A stretch of 64,000 nt of DNA, from assembly GCF_010389155.1 (NCBI RefSeq), contig NC_057768.1, forward strand, positions 24,561,966 to 24,625,965. The letters run 5' to 3'. Source of the stretch: Erigeron canadensis. Lineage: Eukaryota > Streptophyta > Magnoliopsida > Asterales > Asteraceae. The notes under the pieces were generated by a model. The model was not told the DNA's origin and made no database searches. It saw only the letters and a list, made by a program, of their open reading frames with translations. A program made the translations under genes and the position numbers. Shown piece after piece: positions 1-11,947 of this stretch. The first letter of the stretch is position 1. Each line of letters opens with the position of its first letter.

Positions 1-205
1 ATATCATTTCCGGTCTTAGCTTACGTGTACATTAAAGAGCAACCACATGGATACAAAATGCACGAAAAAATGTAGTACGGTATACGTGTTATATGCCAGA
101 GGCCTATATGTGCATTTCAAATTGAAACCGGATCGAAGTCTAACGTACGCCCCCCCCCCCCCTCAAAGCAAGTATATTATGCTACTAGTCACCAAATAAA
201 ACTAA

Positions 206-1162
206 GGTTGTGTTTGATAATGCAGAATGATTTAGTGCTGAATGATTTTTTAGCCTGAATGGTTCAAAGACACAGAATGAACTTGATTCTGAATGAAAAT
301 AATATGTTTGATTTCTAGTCTGAATGTATACTCTGAAAAATGAAAAATTACAAGTTTAACCTTACGGAAAAGATTTTTGATTAATCAAACATAGCCTAAC
401 TTTTGTTTTTAGTTGCAAGCATTGCATATAAAAATATAAAAAAGATAATAAAAACATTGAATATAATAATTATCTTAAAACATTAAAAAAAAATAAAAAA
501 TGTTCATATATTTTAATGGCCAAGAGAATGTCATCATCATCTCTCCTTCCTCATCTTTTCTGACCACAATCACTATTCACCACCACCACATTTTTCCACC
601 TTCACCATTAAGAACTTCCATTAAACCCCATCAAATTTCACTCTGAGAATCCATTTTTATTCACAAATTCAAACAACCACCTTTCTTATCATGTGTCACA
701 ACAACAAAAGCTCTAACAGAAATACAGAATCATCATCTACATTTGATTCCACTAAATCACGTGACTTGGAAGGCAATAATGGAACTTGATGTTCTTGTTT
801 TTAATAGGAGACCACCATTTAAAACATACATAAGAAAAGAATGAAAAAAGTAGGAGAGGAAAAAATAAATAAAAAGAGATTATGACAGATATCTATGCCA
901 TAGAATTAGTAGAAAAAAAAGAAGCAAAAATAAGGTAGATGGGGAGAGAAACGGCAGAAATAGATTGGGATGAAAAAGGGAGTAGAAGGGTATTTGAGTA
1001 AGAAGTGGATAATGAATGGTTAAGAGAGCATCTAAAGGTGAAATGGTTCAGAGTTTTTTTTCTCTCGTTCAGTATTCAGAACAACATAACAAACAATTAG
1101 GATGCTGACCGATTCAGCACCAAGTGCTGAACCATCCCATTCAGTGAAAATCAAACAGAGCC
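206..1162. mobile_element. PIF/Harbinger-like MITE (Tourist type)
   Basis: The ends are similar inverted repeats (GGTTGTGTTTGATAAT on the left; the right end read inward is GGCTCTGTTTGATTTT) and both sides are flanked by TAA, the usual target duplication of PIF/Harbinger elements. Short CTGAATG/CATTCAG motifs recur near both ends. No transposase is visible. A second end-like motif (TCAAACATAGCC before TAA) near 396 could mean that a smaller element of about 190 bp lies at the left. If the MYB gene continues leftward, this element sits in its first intron. A run of 13 C lies just outside at about 150-162. Confidence 0.6.
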
Positions 1163-1686
1163 TAAATTAGCCCATTTTCAAAAATTAAACTTATATGGGC
1201 ATTCAGCACTAGCTAATACTATAATTGTTGCATACTTGGGTAATCATGATTTTTACTTTGCAAAAGTAATCATAGTCAAAGGAATCACATTTTCATCATT
1301 TTTGCATTTTCATCATGTATTTAGATTTAAAAATAAAAAAAAGATAGATATGTTTGTACGTTGTTTAAACCAAAACGTGTAAATTAAGGTGTTAGTCAGG
1401 GTTAGCATTTATTTATTCATTCAGATATTGCATTTTCTTCTTCTAACATTATGATGTTTAAAGAGAATTTGTTTGTTTTTTGGTTAACTTGCAGTGTAAA
1501 GTCTAAATTGGACTTCCGGATTTAAATTCCAATTCTCCTGTATATATAGTCAGGAAGGGATGCCTCCAATTTTAGAGTACTACCTATACGGTACGAAATG
1601 CATTTTGTTTAATTTCCACGTGGTTGTTAATAGATTAAAAGAGATCGAGAGACATGTGACGCAAGGTAATCAATTAAGGTACATAC

Positions 1687-1846
1687 CGGCACAAGAAGCA
1701 AGAGAATTCCATTTGCCTTCGCCGTGGAGAGCTACGCAATTGATGAGAGCTAAATCTTCTTCAGTTGTCCATGAACCTCTTCTAAGAAGAAGATCATCAT
1801 TTGTCATCATATTGTTCCTTTGATCATCTTCTTCACCACCACTCAT
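1687..1846 (-). CDS. R2R3-MYB transcription factor, first exon (partial gene, runs off left edge)
   Basis: DNA-binding transcription factor of the plant R2R3-MYB family, acting in the nucleus. The ATG lies at 1846-1844. The 53 encoded residues begin with an acidic leader ([11 protein letters not shown]) followed by the start of MYB repeat R2: [18 protein letters not shown], then [13 protein letters not shown]. Two of the three R2 tryptophans are present. The exon ends at a GTATGT donor in phase 1, where plant R2R3-MYB genes usually have their first intron. The LRRG-WT-EED start and HGEG-WN-LA pattern resemble the stress-related subgroup 20 (MYB2/62/108/112/116 group). Oddities: Ser replaces the usual Pro in RRGPW, and Cys replaces the usual Tyr after LIN. 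No second exon was found between 1686 and the left edge, so the intron exceeds 1.6 kb or the gene is truncated. The plus-strand ORF over this interval is a shadow. Confidence 0.8.
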
Positions 1847-2258
1847 ATCGTTACAAACTTATTTCGCTTAACTTAATTTCTTGTGCGTGAGAGTGGGCTA
1901 TATATAGGTCGTTTAATTTGGAAAGTTATGTAAGTACTTTGGAAGGTGGATTTTGGTTCTACATGAGGCTAGGAAGATATGTTGGGGTTTTTATAGAAAG
2001 AGATAGCCGCAATAACATATGAAGTAGAAATTAATCTAAAAATCAAGAAGAATTAACACTTGTGGCGTATTGTGCAAAATTCGGCCTTTGGGAAGTTTGG
2101 AACTTTGACTTTGTTTTGGTGACGAACTTAGTGACCTACATGGGCCTGTTTGAAGACGGAGATGGTTATTATTTCATGAAATTTTCTTTATCCAAATTCT
2201 TCATGCTTGCTTCTTAATTGTCAAAAGTTCCCATTTTTTGTTCAAAATTGTATATATA
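1847..2258. other. MYB upstream region
   Basis: Apart from the TATA box, this AT-rich stretch shows no gene and no repeat I recognise. It is the presumed promoter of the minus-strand MYB gene. Confidence 0.4.
1897..1907 (-). promoter_or_regulatory. TATA box of the MYB gene
   Basis: Read on the minus strand, CCTATATATAGCCC lies about 50-60 bases upstream of the MYB ATG. That spacing fits a transcription start about 30 bases downstream and a short 5' leader. Confidence 0.55.
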
Positions 2259-2516
2259 TTCTTTATCCGTTTCATTAAAAATGTCACATTTTGAATATTC
2301 AAAGTCTTAATTTATTAACTTTGACCTTATATATATTTTTTGTGTTATATAACTTTTGATGAAATTTATACAAAATGAAAATATATCTAAAACTCAATCA
2401 AAACATAAAATGTTCATCAACTATTATATAACACAAACAAAAATAATTAAGGTTAAAGTTGATAAATAAAGACTTTGAATATTTAAAATAAGACACTTCT
2501 AATGGGACGGAGGGAG
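2259..2516. mobile_element. Stowaway/mariner-like MITE
   Basis: The right end, read inward, is CTCCCTCCGTCCCATTAGAA, the classic Stowaway-type terminus, followed outside by TA. The left end is a decayed copy (TTCTTTATCCGTTTCATTAA). The arms remain complementary for about 65 bases (for example AATATTCAAAGTCTTAATTT against its partner), so the whole piece folds back on itself. No coding capacity. Confidence 0.7.
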
Positions 2517-2707
2517 TACTATTTAATGTTTATTAGTCAAACACATTGTTTCTTTTTTTTTATGTTTTTTTTAAAGATGTGGATCAATCGCTCGTAACGT
2601 ACAGAGAATTTATTCGTAAGTTGTTTTAACTGAGTCTGCGCTAGAAATGTTTTCACCCTCAATACCTTGTAGGAGAGGAAAAACATCCAATTGTCTAAAG
2701 GCACCAC

Positions 2708-2815
2708 ATGCATGTAATTGTGATAAAACTCCGTCTCTCATCAAGACTCGAATCTGGGTCTTGCATCAATAAAAGACTTGTGTGAGATACCTTATACCAT
2801 TGACCTATTTGCTCA
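2708..2815 (-). mobile_element. tRNA-derived SINE-like fragment
   Basis: On the minus strand a pol III B-box-like CCCAGATTCGAGTCTTG lies downstream of an A-box-like stretch (ATAGGTCAATGGTATAAGG). The layout matches the better copies at 4972-5062 and 43088-43180. No tail or target duplication was identified, so this is a weak call. Confidence 0.4.
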
Positions 2816-2866
2816 TTGGCCTTTTTTTTCATGTGAGTTTAATGAAATGTAATTAACTAAACAAGT

Positions 2867-3153
2867 GCATGCATATATGTGATTGTTTGGTTGAATTGAG
2901 AGTAATGGGCGAATTAACTACATTAATAAAGTGCTGTTATTAATTAATATACAACTAATATTTACGTAGTGTGTGTTTAGAAAGAGTTTTAATTTGGTGA
3001 GATCAACATTGCATGCATATATGTGATTGTTTGGTTGAATTGAGAGTAATGGGCGAATTAACTACATTAATAAAGTGCTGTTATTAATTAATATACAACT
3101 AATATTTACGTAGTGTGTGTTTAGAAAGAGTTTTAATTTGGTGAGATCAACAT
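2867..3153. repeat. Perfect tandem duplication, 144-bp period
   Basis: Bases 2867-3009 and 3011-3153 are identical over 143 bp when read side by side. Each copy begins GCATGCATATATGTGATTG and ends GGTGAGATCAACAT. Identity in non-coding DNA implies a very recent duplication, or an assembly artefact. Confidence 0.9.
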
Positions 3154-4139
3154 ATGTTATGTTGTAGTGACTTATTGTGTATGCAATTATAGGTGTACTA
3201 CATGCATAGAAGACATGGCATGAATTATGTCATGTTATCAAAAAGTTATGTAGGTGTAAATGTCCACTATATATATGTGTTGAAGATTTTGAGCCCACAC
3301 TTCATATTATGGTGAAGTGTGATATTGGAAAGAAAGTTAAATGTTCGATTTTGAAGTGGTTATATATATATATATTCGGCAAGTTTATGGCAGCATGCTG
3401 AATCATTGAAGCTCCATTATTCTAGTACGTGCTAAAATGCTTATCGAAACGATCGTTAACATGGTACTATAATTGCTTGGCGCCACCGCAATGATGAAGA
3501 CCTACTTACTTCGGCTAAGAGGGGGGACATGTAATTGACTCGATCCTGGTTTACTCTTATTTACTCATTATGATATAAGAACTGAAGTCGAACGAATCTA
3601 ATTAGATAGGAAGATTCATGAATCCTTTTTCTTCTTATTTACTCACGGCTTTTGTTATTGGTAGCGTGATTGTCTGTCTCTCCAGGGCTCGTTTGAGTCT
3701 GATAAATCAAAAACTTTTAGCAGCCTGGCAGAATTTTTTCTCAGGGTCAATTTGGGGCTTTTGTAATTAAGCAACATGAGTTTTTTCATCCATTTTACAG
3801 ACTTACCGGTTAAATCTCATCTAGGTTGTGAACTAATGTCATATCTCTAAATTCTTTGTACTATATATATTTGACCTCTTACGTCTTGTTAATGGTCGTT
3901 TGAAAATATAATTATGTTAGAAAAGAAAAATCATATTCCGTGATATCTAAAGTTAAATCAACGTCTATGTGTGGGTGCCTTTCAAAAAAAAAAAAAACGT
4001 CTAAGTGTGGGTCTAGAATCCGTAGTGTACGTGATTGGATACATGAGGTAATGTGTAATAGACGGTATGTATATATGATGCGATTATAATGATATTTGTC
4101 CAATGTGACTATATATTCACAAAATATTACATGAAAAAA
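3154..4139. other. Intergenic, nothing recognised
   Basis: AT-rich DNA with short (TA)n runs near 3361 and 3863 and an A-tract near 3984. The one ORF of about 60 codons on the minus strand has no recognisable features and is treated as chance. Confidence 0.4.
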
Positions 4140-4375
4140 AAAATCTACTTAGGTGGATTGGTCAATGATATCTTCTAAATCCACTATGCGTGAGTCCTGA
4201 AGGTGACTTTTGCCCAAGGTCTCGGGTTCGAGTCTTGAGTTTCTCATCTCAAGGTATTTTCAATGAGGAGGGGGTTGGAAGTCCAGCAAATCGTTGGTTA
4301 AAATTTTCTCCAGCACGTGAGTTTGAAACATCACACATGTTTGGAATGAAACTCGGGACTCTCAAAACCCCCTAA
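4140..4375 (+). mobile_element. tRNA-derived SINE-like element
   Basis: An A-box-like stretch (TTGGTCAATGATATC) is followed by the B-box-like GGTCTCGGGTTCGAGTCTTG about 55 bases later, the spacing of a pol III internal promoter. The rest of the tRNA does not fold properly, so this is a SINE head rather than a tRNA gene. The ORF across it is an artefact. Confidence 0.5.
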
Positions 4376-4768
4376 TAATCTGTTGGGGAATTTCGCAATA
4401 AACGAACAAATAACCGGATACAATCAATCTTTGAAGGCACGTAAACGCTTTCCGATTGAATCAATTTGGCGGTTCAGTCAAACTATTCAATCGGATACAA
4501 TCAAAGATTAAGAACGTTATGTGTGTATCTATTTGAGAGAAAAGAACCAAAGAAGAAGAGAAAGAATGATCGGAGTTATTCTCATACGGGACGCATATTG
4601 ATATATATAAGTGTTGGTCTAGAAACTGCCTAAACGGCAGTTAATAATATGGGTTTTTCGAATTGCCAATTTTGGTCCCTTAAGTTCCGAAAAATAAATT
4701 TTCAGAGGGATTTTCACTATGCTAATTTTGGTCCCTCAAGTCCCTCAAACTCGACCCAGTCAGGGGTT

Positions 4769-4835
4769 CTGCCCCCGGATCCCCGTACGTTAGGGGCGAA
4801 CGCTGCCCCCGGACCCCCGTACCTTAGGCGCTTCG
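4769..4835. repeat. GC-rich 34-bp tandem pair
   Basis: Two diverged copies of a unit starting CTGCCCCCGGA and containing CCCCGTAC-TTAGG lie head to tail at 4769-4802 and 4803-4835. It is a small GC island in very AT-rich DNA. The preceding 4381-4765 could be part of an LTR (it starts TGTTGGGGAATTTCGC), but no matching end was found. Confidence 0.6.
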
Positions 4836-4971
4836 CCCTTAAGGTCATAATAAATTCAAATAGGCGTGCACTCCGCACCACCAATCCTATATGATGTATT
4901 ATTATGACAATACTGATCAAACAAGATAACTCAATTACACTAAAATATCCAACATAATCCACTTCTACAAA

Positions 4972-5062
4972 TGTAGAAATTGATATTCAAATCCTGGTTG
5001 ATTTTTACAAAGTGAAAGACATTACCAATAGACCATCAATCCATTGACTTACATGAGATATG
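4972..5062 (-). mobile_element. tRNA-derived SINE fragment, family shared with 43088-43180
   Basis: Shares CTACAAATGTAG, a degenerate B box (ATTCAAATCC on the plus strand) and the tail ACCAATAGACCATCAATCCATTGAC with the copy at 43 kb. Read on the minus strand the order is A box then B box. Confidence 0.5.
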
Positions 5063-6245
5063 AAAGGACAATTTGTAGACTGGTTATTAACTTTCCTCGC
5101 TAATTAGTTAGACTAACCACACAAAATCTTCATAGATCTTTGAACATATGACGAACAAAATTACGTGTTTTGTGTGATTGTTTATTTAGGTTTAACAGAA
5201 CAAACAAAAGACACAAATCAGATATTTCCATTTTAATTTTGTCTATCTATAAATGTAAAATAACCCAAAGAAACATATCGAATCAGAATATGATCGAATG
5301 ACCATTGTACTTAACCAGTTAACCTCACATTTAATGAATCCATATCACTTAAATCTAATGCTATCCAATAAATTTCAACTAATTATAAGAATCAATTAGA
5401 AGAATCATTGAGATACAACTTGTTATTATTTAAAGTACACATTTTAATTTAGCCAATGAAAAGAATGAGGTGAATGCATTAAGACTTTTTAGATTAATAA
5501 AATACAATTAGCTTTTTATATTCGAACTTTCGCAGGTAAGCTTCATAGTTTAGTTGAAAAGATACTAATTGAATAAATCTAACGATAGATGTTTAATGGA
5601 ACATTTACTTATCTATACTATCGTATCTCATTATACAAAATTATCATTCTATCCGTAATGAATTAATTTATACCATTAATTTTATTGCTACATGATGCAC
5701 AACGAGTACTATCTAAGAAGAAAAAAAATTGTTTATCTAATTTACTTTAATACATATTTTATTTTAACTAAAATCAATAAAATATTTATCAAAAATAGTG
5801 TTTATCTTTTTCACTTAATCTGGGAGAGATGACGACTCCAAATCCAATTAATCACTAAGTAGATCAAACTTGTAATTACAATAGTCCAATATTAGTTTTG
5901 CCAAACTAACCTTGCACCACTCCTTTGCATTACATTTATTTAGAGTCGGAAGTTCTTGTTTTTTCATAAAAATAGATGTTAAGATTCAACATTTATGGCT
6001 GAAGAAATACTTAAAGTGTGTTGGTTATATATTGATAAAAAAAAAAAAAACCAACAACAACAACAACATTTTTGATAAATATTTTATGTAAAAAAACATC
6101 ACTTCCATAAATATTTTATAATATACACTATTTTCCAACAATTTGGTAATTAAGTGACTTAAAGTAGTTAGTCAAAGACTCTTTTGATGGTTTAAACTTT
6201 AAATGATTAAAGATATAGATAAGCTCGTAAAATGAAATGGTCTTA
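5063..6245. other. Intergenic, nothing recognised
   Basis: AT-rich DNA without a supported gene. A short A-tract followed by (CAA)n at about 6040-6068 is the only simple repeat of note. Confidence 0.4.
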
Positions 6246-6535
6246 GGTCACGTTTGGTTCATAAAATTTGATGAAATCTGATAGAATTGGAATTGAATTT
6301 CATTCCTTAGCGTGTTTGGTTGGTTAATTAATGGAGGAATCTTATTCCATTGGAATGTTAACATTATTTCATTTGATGAAATCTTCATTCCATGTGGATG
6401 GGAGAAGAAATTTCATTCCGTCCTTCACTTGAGTTTTCAAAAAATCAAAAAATTTTGTTAAATTTAATTCCTTCAGATTTTAATTTTTTAAAAAGATTTT
6501 ATTTCTTTCAAAATATTCAATGAATCAAACATGCC
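6246..6535. mobile_element. PIF/Harbinger-like MITE, decayed copy
   Basis: Diverged copy of the element at 15212-15493. Both begin GGTC-CGTTTGGTTCA, then TTGGAATTGAATTTCATTCC, and share TTCATTCC and CACTTGA-TTTTCAAAAAATC blocks in the same order. TTA precedes the left end. The right end (GAATCAAACATGCC) is worn and lacks an exact flank. Confidence 0.65.
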
Positions 6536-8742
6536 ATTAATAAGATGGGGATTTAGACTTTAGAAAAAGACCTCGGCGGATGCACGGCGCAATTGGGTGG
6601 GGAGACACCTTCAGCCCAATTATATGTATATTAAGCCCACTAAAGGTAACATATCAAAGACAGTCCAAGAAAGCAACTATACTAATGGATTTAATATACA
6701 TAATCTCTATTACATGATTTACATCCTTCACTAAAGCAAAACGATATGAACAATGAAAACTAAAAAGTTACCGTTTCCGGTATATAAATAATACACCAAA
6801 AATAATCTAAAGTGTCGTTGGTTTGAGTGAAATAATTTTTGGCTTTTATAAGGAAGGTAAAGGGTTCGAACTCTTCTTACCTTACTATATCTTTTTTTCT
6901 CCTTTGAAAATTCAACAGCATTAGAAAATTACTCATTTTTTGTTTTTCTTTTGAACCCACAAAAATAAGACAAGGACTCTTTTCATTTTTCATTTTTTGG
7001 GTTTTTTTTTGTTTTGTTTTTTTTCCTTGCTTTTTACTTATTCTATTTTATAATTTATGTTAGTTATTAATCTTGAGTTCATTTGAATACAGTTAATATT
7101 TTATAAAATTTTCAACATGATTGTAATACTTTTAAATAAATATTTTTTAGCCAATATAATTATGATGTAGTGTGTTTCTTTTAATCGATTTTCAATTCAA
7201 TTTAATTATAATAGTATAACGAAACCGTATCAACATAATAACTGATGTCCCGTAACGCGAGGTTTGTATCCCCTAGTTAAAGAAATATAAGTAAAAGCCC
7301 TTAGACCCAAAAGAAACAAATTTTATTTTCATCTCTGAAGTTTGAATGTTTTTCATTTTCAAACCACTTAAATGAAAAATATCAAATTTTACCTTAAAAT
7401 TGGTAAAGTTTTGCAATAATGGTCCTTTTTTCAAACGCTGTTGGTTTTTTGCCGTTATCGTACTCAAGTGCTAAACATGCAAGGGAACTAATGTCTTTTC
7501 CCCTTTACACTTGATGGATACCGTTTTGTTTCGATTAAGGCTATATAGTCTAGTTGTATATGTAAGCAAGTAAATTCAAGTTTTGAGAGTGTTTTTCATA
7601 AATCGATTATATATATATCATGTGTGTATGTAACTTTTTCATAGATTTATATGAAAGTGGGATTCAAATCGAGTAAATGACTTTTGATTTGTGTTTAGAT
7701 TTGGACTAAAAGTGGAGTTAAATTTTAGGCATCATATGAAATATAAGCCAGAAAGGATTAATGCTAATTGGTCGGAATTCCATTGGACATATGACCGGAA
7801 AAAATGACTTAGGAGATTAAAAGTGAAAAATGTGATAGAATGACGCATATTATAATTTATTCATTATATTAGAGCATTGTAAAGGTCAAAGGACCATCAT
7901 GCCCTCACACTTTTTGCACGTGTCGCCTTTCACAGGCAAAAAATTGACGTCGTGTGAGGGAAGGACCACGATTTCAAAGTTTTGCTAACTTTAAGGTAAA
8001 TATTGATATTTTTTCACATAAGGAATTGAAAGTGAAAAAGCTGCCAAGTTTAGAAACGAAAAACGTAATTTACTCTTTAAAAAAATAATAAATTAACGCA
8101 TGTTTTAAATAGTCATGGGTTAAACAATCCAACGCCACTTGTGGGAGAAACATTGCACATACTAATTGTTTTTTGTTGTGGGGTGGTGTCTCACCCGCTC
8201 AGGATTCGTTTGGGAAGGTATTAAAAAAACCACGGAGTTAAACTAGTGGCTCGGCCTCCGTCGATGGGTATTTATTCTCGTGTCTTGGGATAATCGTAAA
8301 TGGCACGAGTTTATTTCGAATCCTATTATCTTTTTAGCACTTAAAGATTTGAGTTTTTTCATTTCGTTAATTAGTTGTTTTGTCTATTCTCTTTCTTGTG
8401 TTTGTACTTGAATTTTTGGAATACTAGTGCCTTGCCAGTGTTTCTTGGTAATAAATCTATTATGCCGTTTTAAAAAGGATTTGTTTTTTTTTTTACATAA
8501 TACAGTTTTGAAATTAACCTTTGTATTTTTATCACCAACAAGTGAAATCGGCAAAATAACTCATTGACAAATCAACACATGAATAGCTTCAGCAACTAAA
8601 CTCCCTCATGTCAAAGCTGGAAAATATAACTTTTCGAGATGGAATCAACACATGGAAATGGACAGGTGGGGGACCAGCTCAACTCTAAGTGAAAACAGTC
8701 AGAAGTGTAATTACAAGAACGAGACACGGTCCACATCCATGG
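6536..8742. other. Intergenic with possible SINE-like piece
   Basis: No gene seen. A B-box-like AAGGGTTCGAACTCTTC at 6858 suggests a decayed tRNA-derived SINE. The minus-strand ORF at 7273-7467 is AT-rich chance reading. Confidence 0.35.
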
Positions 8743-9238
8743 GTCTTCCCTTGGAACAAATGGGCTACTTTAAAAGTTAACATTTGGGGATGGAAAGCAG
8801 AAATGGATCGCCTACCTACAAAATCATAATTAATTAAACGAAATGTGAACGTTGACAGCACTCTATGTCCACTTTGCGAAGATACAGTGGAAACAGTTGA
8901 CCATCTTTTCACGGCATGCGTGTTTATTGTCCAAGTTTGGTTCTACATCTCTACTTGGTGCAAAATTCCTCCAATTTTCTCCTTTCAAACAAAAGATCTC
9001 TTCGTTACAGATTTACTTGCTCCGGGGGCCTCTTTCATCAAGGTTCAATTCATTAGTCTGATAATACTCACAGTGGATTGGCTTATATGAAAAGCCCCGA
9101 AACGACAAAACATTCTCTAACAAGAATACCACTCCATTGCGGATATTTGAAGACACTAAACATTCAACATTTGTATGGTTAACTGCGAGATCAAAGTACA
9201 AAGATTTAGATTGGAATTCGTGGAACACTTTCTCAATA
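8743..9238 (+). pseudogene. LINE retrotransposon tail: reverse-transcriptase zinc-binding domain remnant
   Basis: Remnant of the C-terminal end of a plant LINE polyprotein. In one frame the reading runs KVNIWGWKAEMDRLPTKS, a stop, then LIKRNVNVDSTLCPLCEDT and VETVDHLFTACVF, QVWFYISTWCKIPP. This is the CxxC...HLFxxC arrangement of the zf-RVT domain that follows reverse transcriptase in these elements. Near 9185-9230, in another frame, TARSKYKDLDWNSWNTF matches the usual LINE end. An in-frame TAA after TKS and at least one frame change make it non-functional. No poly(A) tail or target duplication was identified. Confidence 0.75.
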
Positions 9239-10992
9239 TTGCTGGAACCACGTTAGTGTGACCGTCACTGATCATCTATCATTCCTGATATGATAATTGA
9301 CGATAACTGAAATCCTTATGTCTAGTAAATATATAATGGGCTTATTTATTCTTAGAGACGTAGTATAGGGTTTCCCATTAGGTGATTGTAAACTAAGAGG
9401 ACTAATGGTGCACACATTAAACACCAAAGGGGTCGAATGTGTAAATACTCTCCTTATAAATAAAGAGTCATTAACCCTAAGTTAAAGCTAATCCCAACAC
9501 ATATTAAACCCTAATTTTCGTGTGGTTTTCTCTTAGGAATTCGTACATCATGTTACAGCCAAATTTATCATCCCATTATTACTCAATCACCTTGTTATGG
9601 GAACCCGAAATTAATAACAATTATGTTTTATACTCTTACAGGTTCCACATAATGATCTGGGATGTTTTATCACTCGAATCAAATCATGTTTATTCCAACA
9701 AATATAACTTTCCGATTTTGGTTATGTACACTCTTAGCTTCTTGCTAATTTAAATAATAAAAGGTTGCTGTTTTAAAAAAAAAGAAAACTCATTGACAAA
9801 AAGTCTGTCAAGTAATTGCTCAATTCAATATTTGAATTTAATTTAAATCAATTTCTTTGTCAAACACAGTGTATTGCACTATTGCACATCTTAGTTGACC
9901 ATGTGATAAAGTTCATTTAAAATTTTATGACTAAAGGACGAATTTTTGTAACTAAAGTTTCAATCTCTGTATATATAAAAGATGTCAGCATTTTCGACAA
10001 GTCAGCAGTCACTTTGGACCATTAGGGACTTTGTTTTTTTTTTTTTGAACATTATTAGGGACTTTGTTTCATTGTAGAAAACCACAGTTTTTAAAGAAGC
10101 TGGGTATTCATTAGTTGTTAATAACACATAAACTTTATCTTAGATTTCATATTACGTTGTGATATTTGGAATTACACTAGAGATAACCTTTATTTATAAT
10201 TTTCAATCATGAACTGATCGAGGTTTATAAATAAAAGAAAAAACCCTGAAGCACTGTTGCTAATTTCTCATAAGTATGCTTACTTATTTTTATCCAAAAA
10301 ATCGTTGCTTCTTATTTGGGTGTTTTTAATAATGGGTTTTGATTAATTCATAGAGTTTTCATTATTTTACCCATATTTTTGTGAATGGATTTTGGTTAAT
10401 TCATAGCTATGGTTAATTTTGTTTAAGTTATTGGTCATAAGAATCAATAAAATAAGGTTTTGCAATTTGTGGTTATATATACTTTCATCGCTAGGCCAGT
10501 TAATTTTTTTTCCTGTTTTAGTCTAAATTGGATTATATGGAAAAAAATTGGTATAGTGACTTGATTTGAGGGCCACCTTAATATCGATCGATTTCAACCG
10601 TATCCTTTCTCATCATTACTATCAAATCAAAGGTCAAGTTTTCAGTTTGATCTCTTATGTTCTTAATGGATACAGTTTGGGTTAGTTTGTTTATGTATTT
10701 TTTTTATGTATATGGATGATATATTGTTTTAAGGAATAATAATTTTGTATTGTTTGATAATGGAGTGATCAAAAGACATATATATTAGAGTTTTCAATAC
10801 ACAATGGTATTTGATGAAATGCTACAATGAGTATGTTTTTAAAAGCATCCTATGAACCTTAATTTCCTATGAAATGCTACTGTAATACTGTTACAGTTAG
10901 ATAAGGAAATTATAAAGTATAAATTTGAAGTTGTAGTTTGTTGGAAATATTGACGAAGTGCATTGCTTTGTATATAGTTTCGGTAAAGGATA
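9239..10992. other. Intergenic; possible LTR-like stretch
   Basis: No gene is supported. At 9400-9500 a TATAAATAAAGAG motif precedes an AAACCCTAA, which could be an LTR promoter or a dead gene promoter, but no ends were found. ATTAGGGACTTTGTTT occurs twice around a poly-T run at 10021-10070. Confidence 0.3.
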
Positions 10993-11161
10993 ATGATAAA
11001 TCAACCTAATTGGTGTACCTAAAGATGTGCCTAATTGTAAGATGGTGTCATGTAGAAAAATCAGGGGGCAAGATTAGGAAAGAGAATTAGTGGAATCCAC
11101 ATGTCAAATTCTTAAGGTCTTAGGCATATCTTTAGGCACGCCAATTAGGTTGATTAATCAT
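10993..11161. mobile_element. Foldback MITE, about 169 bp
   Basis: A terminal inverted repeat of about 42 bp with few mismatches: left end ATGATAAATCAACCTAATTG, and the right end read inward is ATGATTAATCAACCTAATTG, both continuing into CCTAAAGAT-TGCCTAA. No clear target duplication, so the superfamily is not assigned. Confidence 0.75.
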
Positions 11162-11605
11162 TTTCTTTCGGTAAAATAACTAAATATATGATGTTTTTAC
11201 GAGTAATTTTTAACTAGAAATACTTACGGATTGTTTTTAGTTGAATGTTGTAACGGATATTTGCGCAGTATTTAAATTGTGAATCCTGGTGATTTTCATT
11301 ATTTTGGCATGTTATCCATGTCAAAACAGAAGCATTTTCAATAGAAGTAATCATCGAATCAGCAAATTAATAACGCCGGGTAAGGTTATTTCTATAGCTT
11401 TAAAGTATCATTGAATCTTTTATGAGTTGAAGATAGGTGTCTAGAGTTTATATAATTTACGGAAAAGCTTGGGACTTATATACGTTATTAATTATTGAAG
11501 CATTGTATCTTCTATAAATAGACGTCATTACTTCAAGGGAATGGGATGGGTGGGAATTTAGAAAATGTCAGGACAAAATGTATATAAATTTTCAGAAATT
11601 AGCAG

Positions 11606-11779
11606 AATTATACATTTTTTGAGTTGCAGGCTTTTAAAAGTTAGGTTGCTTATGCTTTGTCCAAACAACATAGTACTTGCAGTTAAACCTAATTATACAT
11701 TTTTTGAGATGCAAGCTTAATTTTAAAAGTTAGGTTGTTTATGCTTTGTCCAAACAACATAGTACTTGCAGTTAAACCT
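11606..11779. repeat. Tandem duplication, about 85-89 bp units
   Basis: Units 11606-11690 and 11691-11779 both start AATTATACATTTTTTGAG and end CATAGTACTTGCAGTTAAAC. They differ by a few substitutions and a 4-base insertion. Confidence 0.85.
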
Positions 11780-11947
11780 ATATTGGTAGGTTTTTGGTTC
11801 CCATAGCCAAATTTCTTAATCTTGCCTTATGCATCCCATACTACGAGTAGGAGAGCGCCCGTATCTATAGCACATAACTAATAAATGATATTTCATGTGT
11901 TTCTTGGCTATTATAAGAATTTAACTTTTTATTCGACGTCACCTAAA

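Noticed and set aside
1560..1823. 87-residue plus-strand ORF
   Set aside because: Antisense shadow of the MYB first exon, which has family motifs, a donor site and a TATA box on the minus strand.
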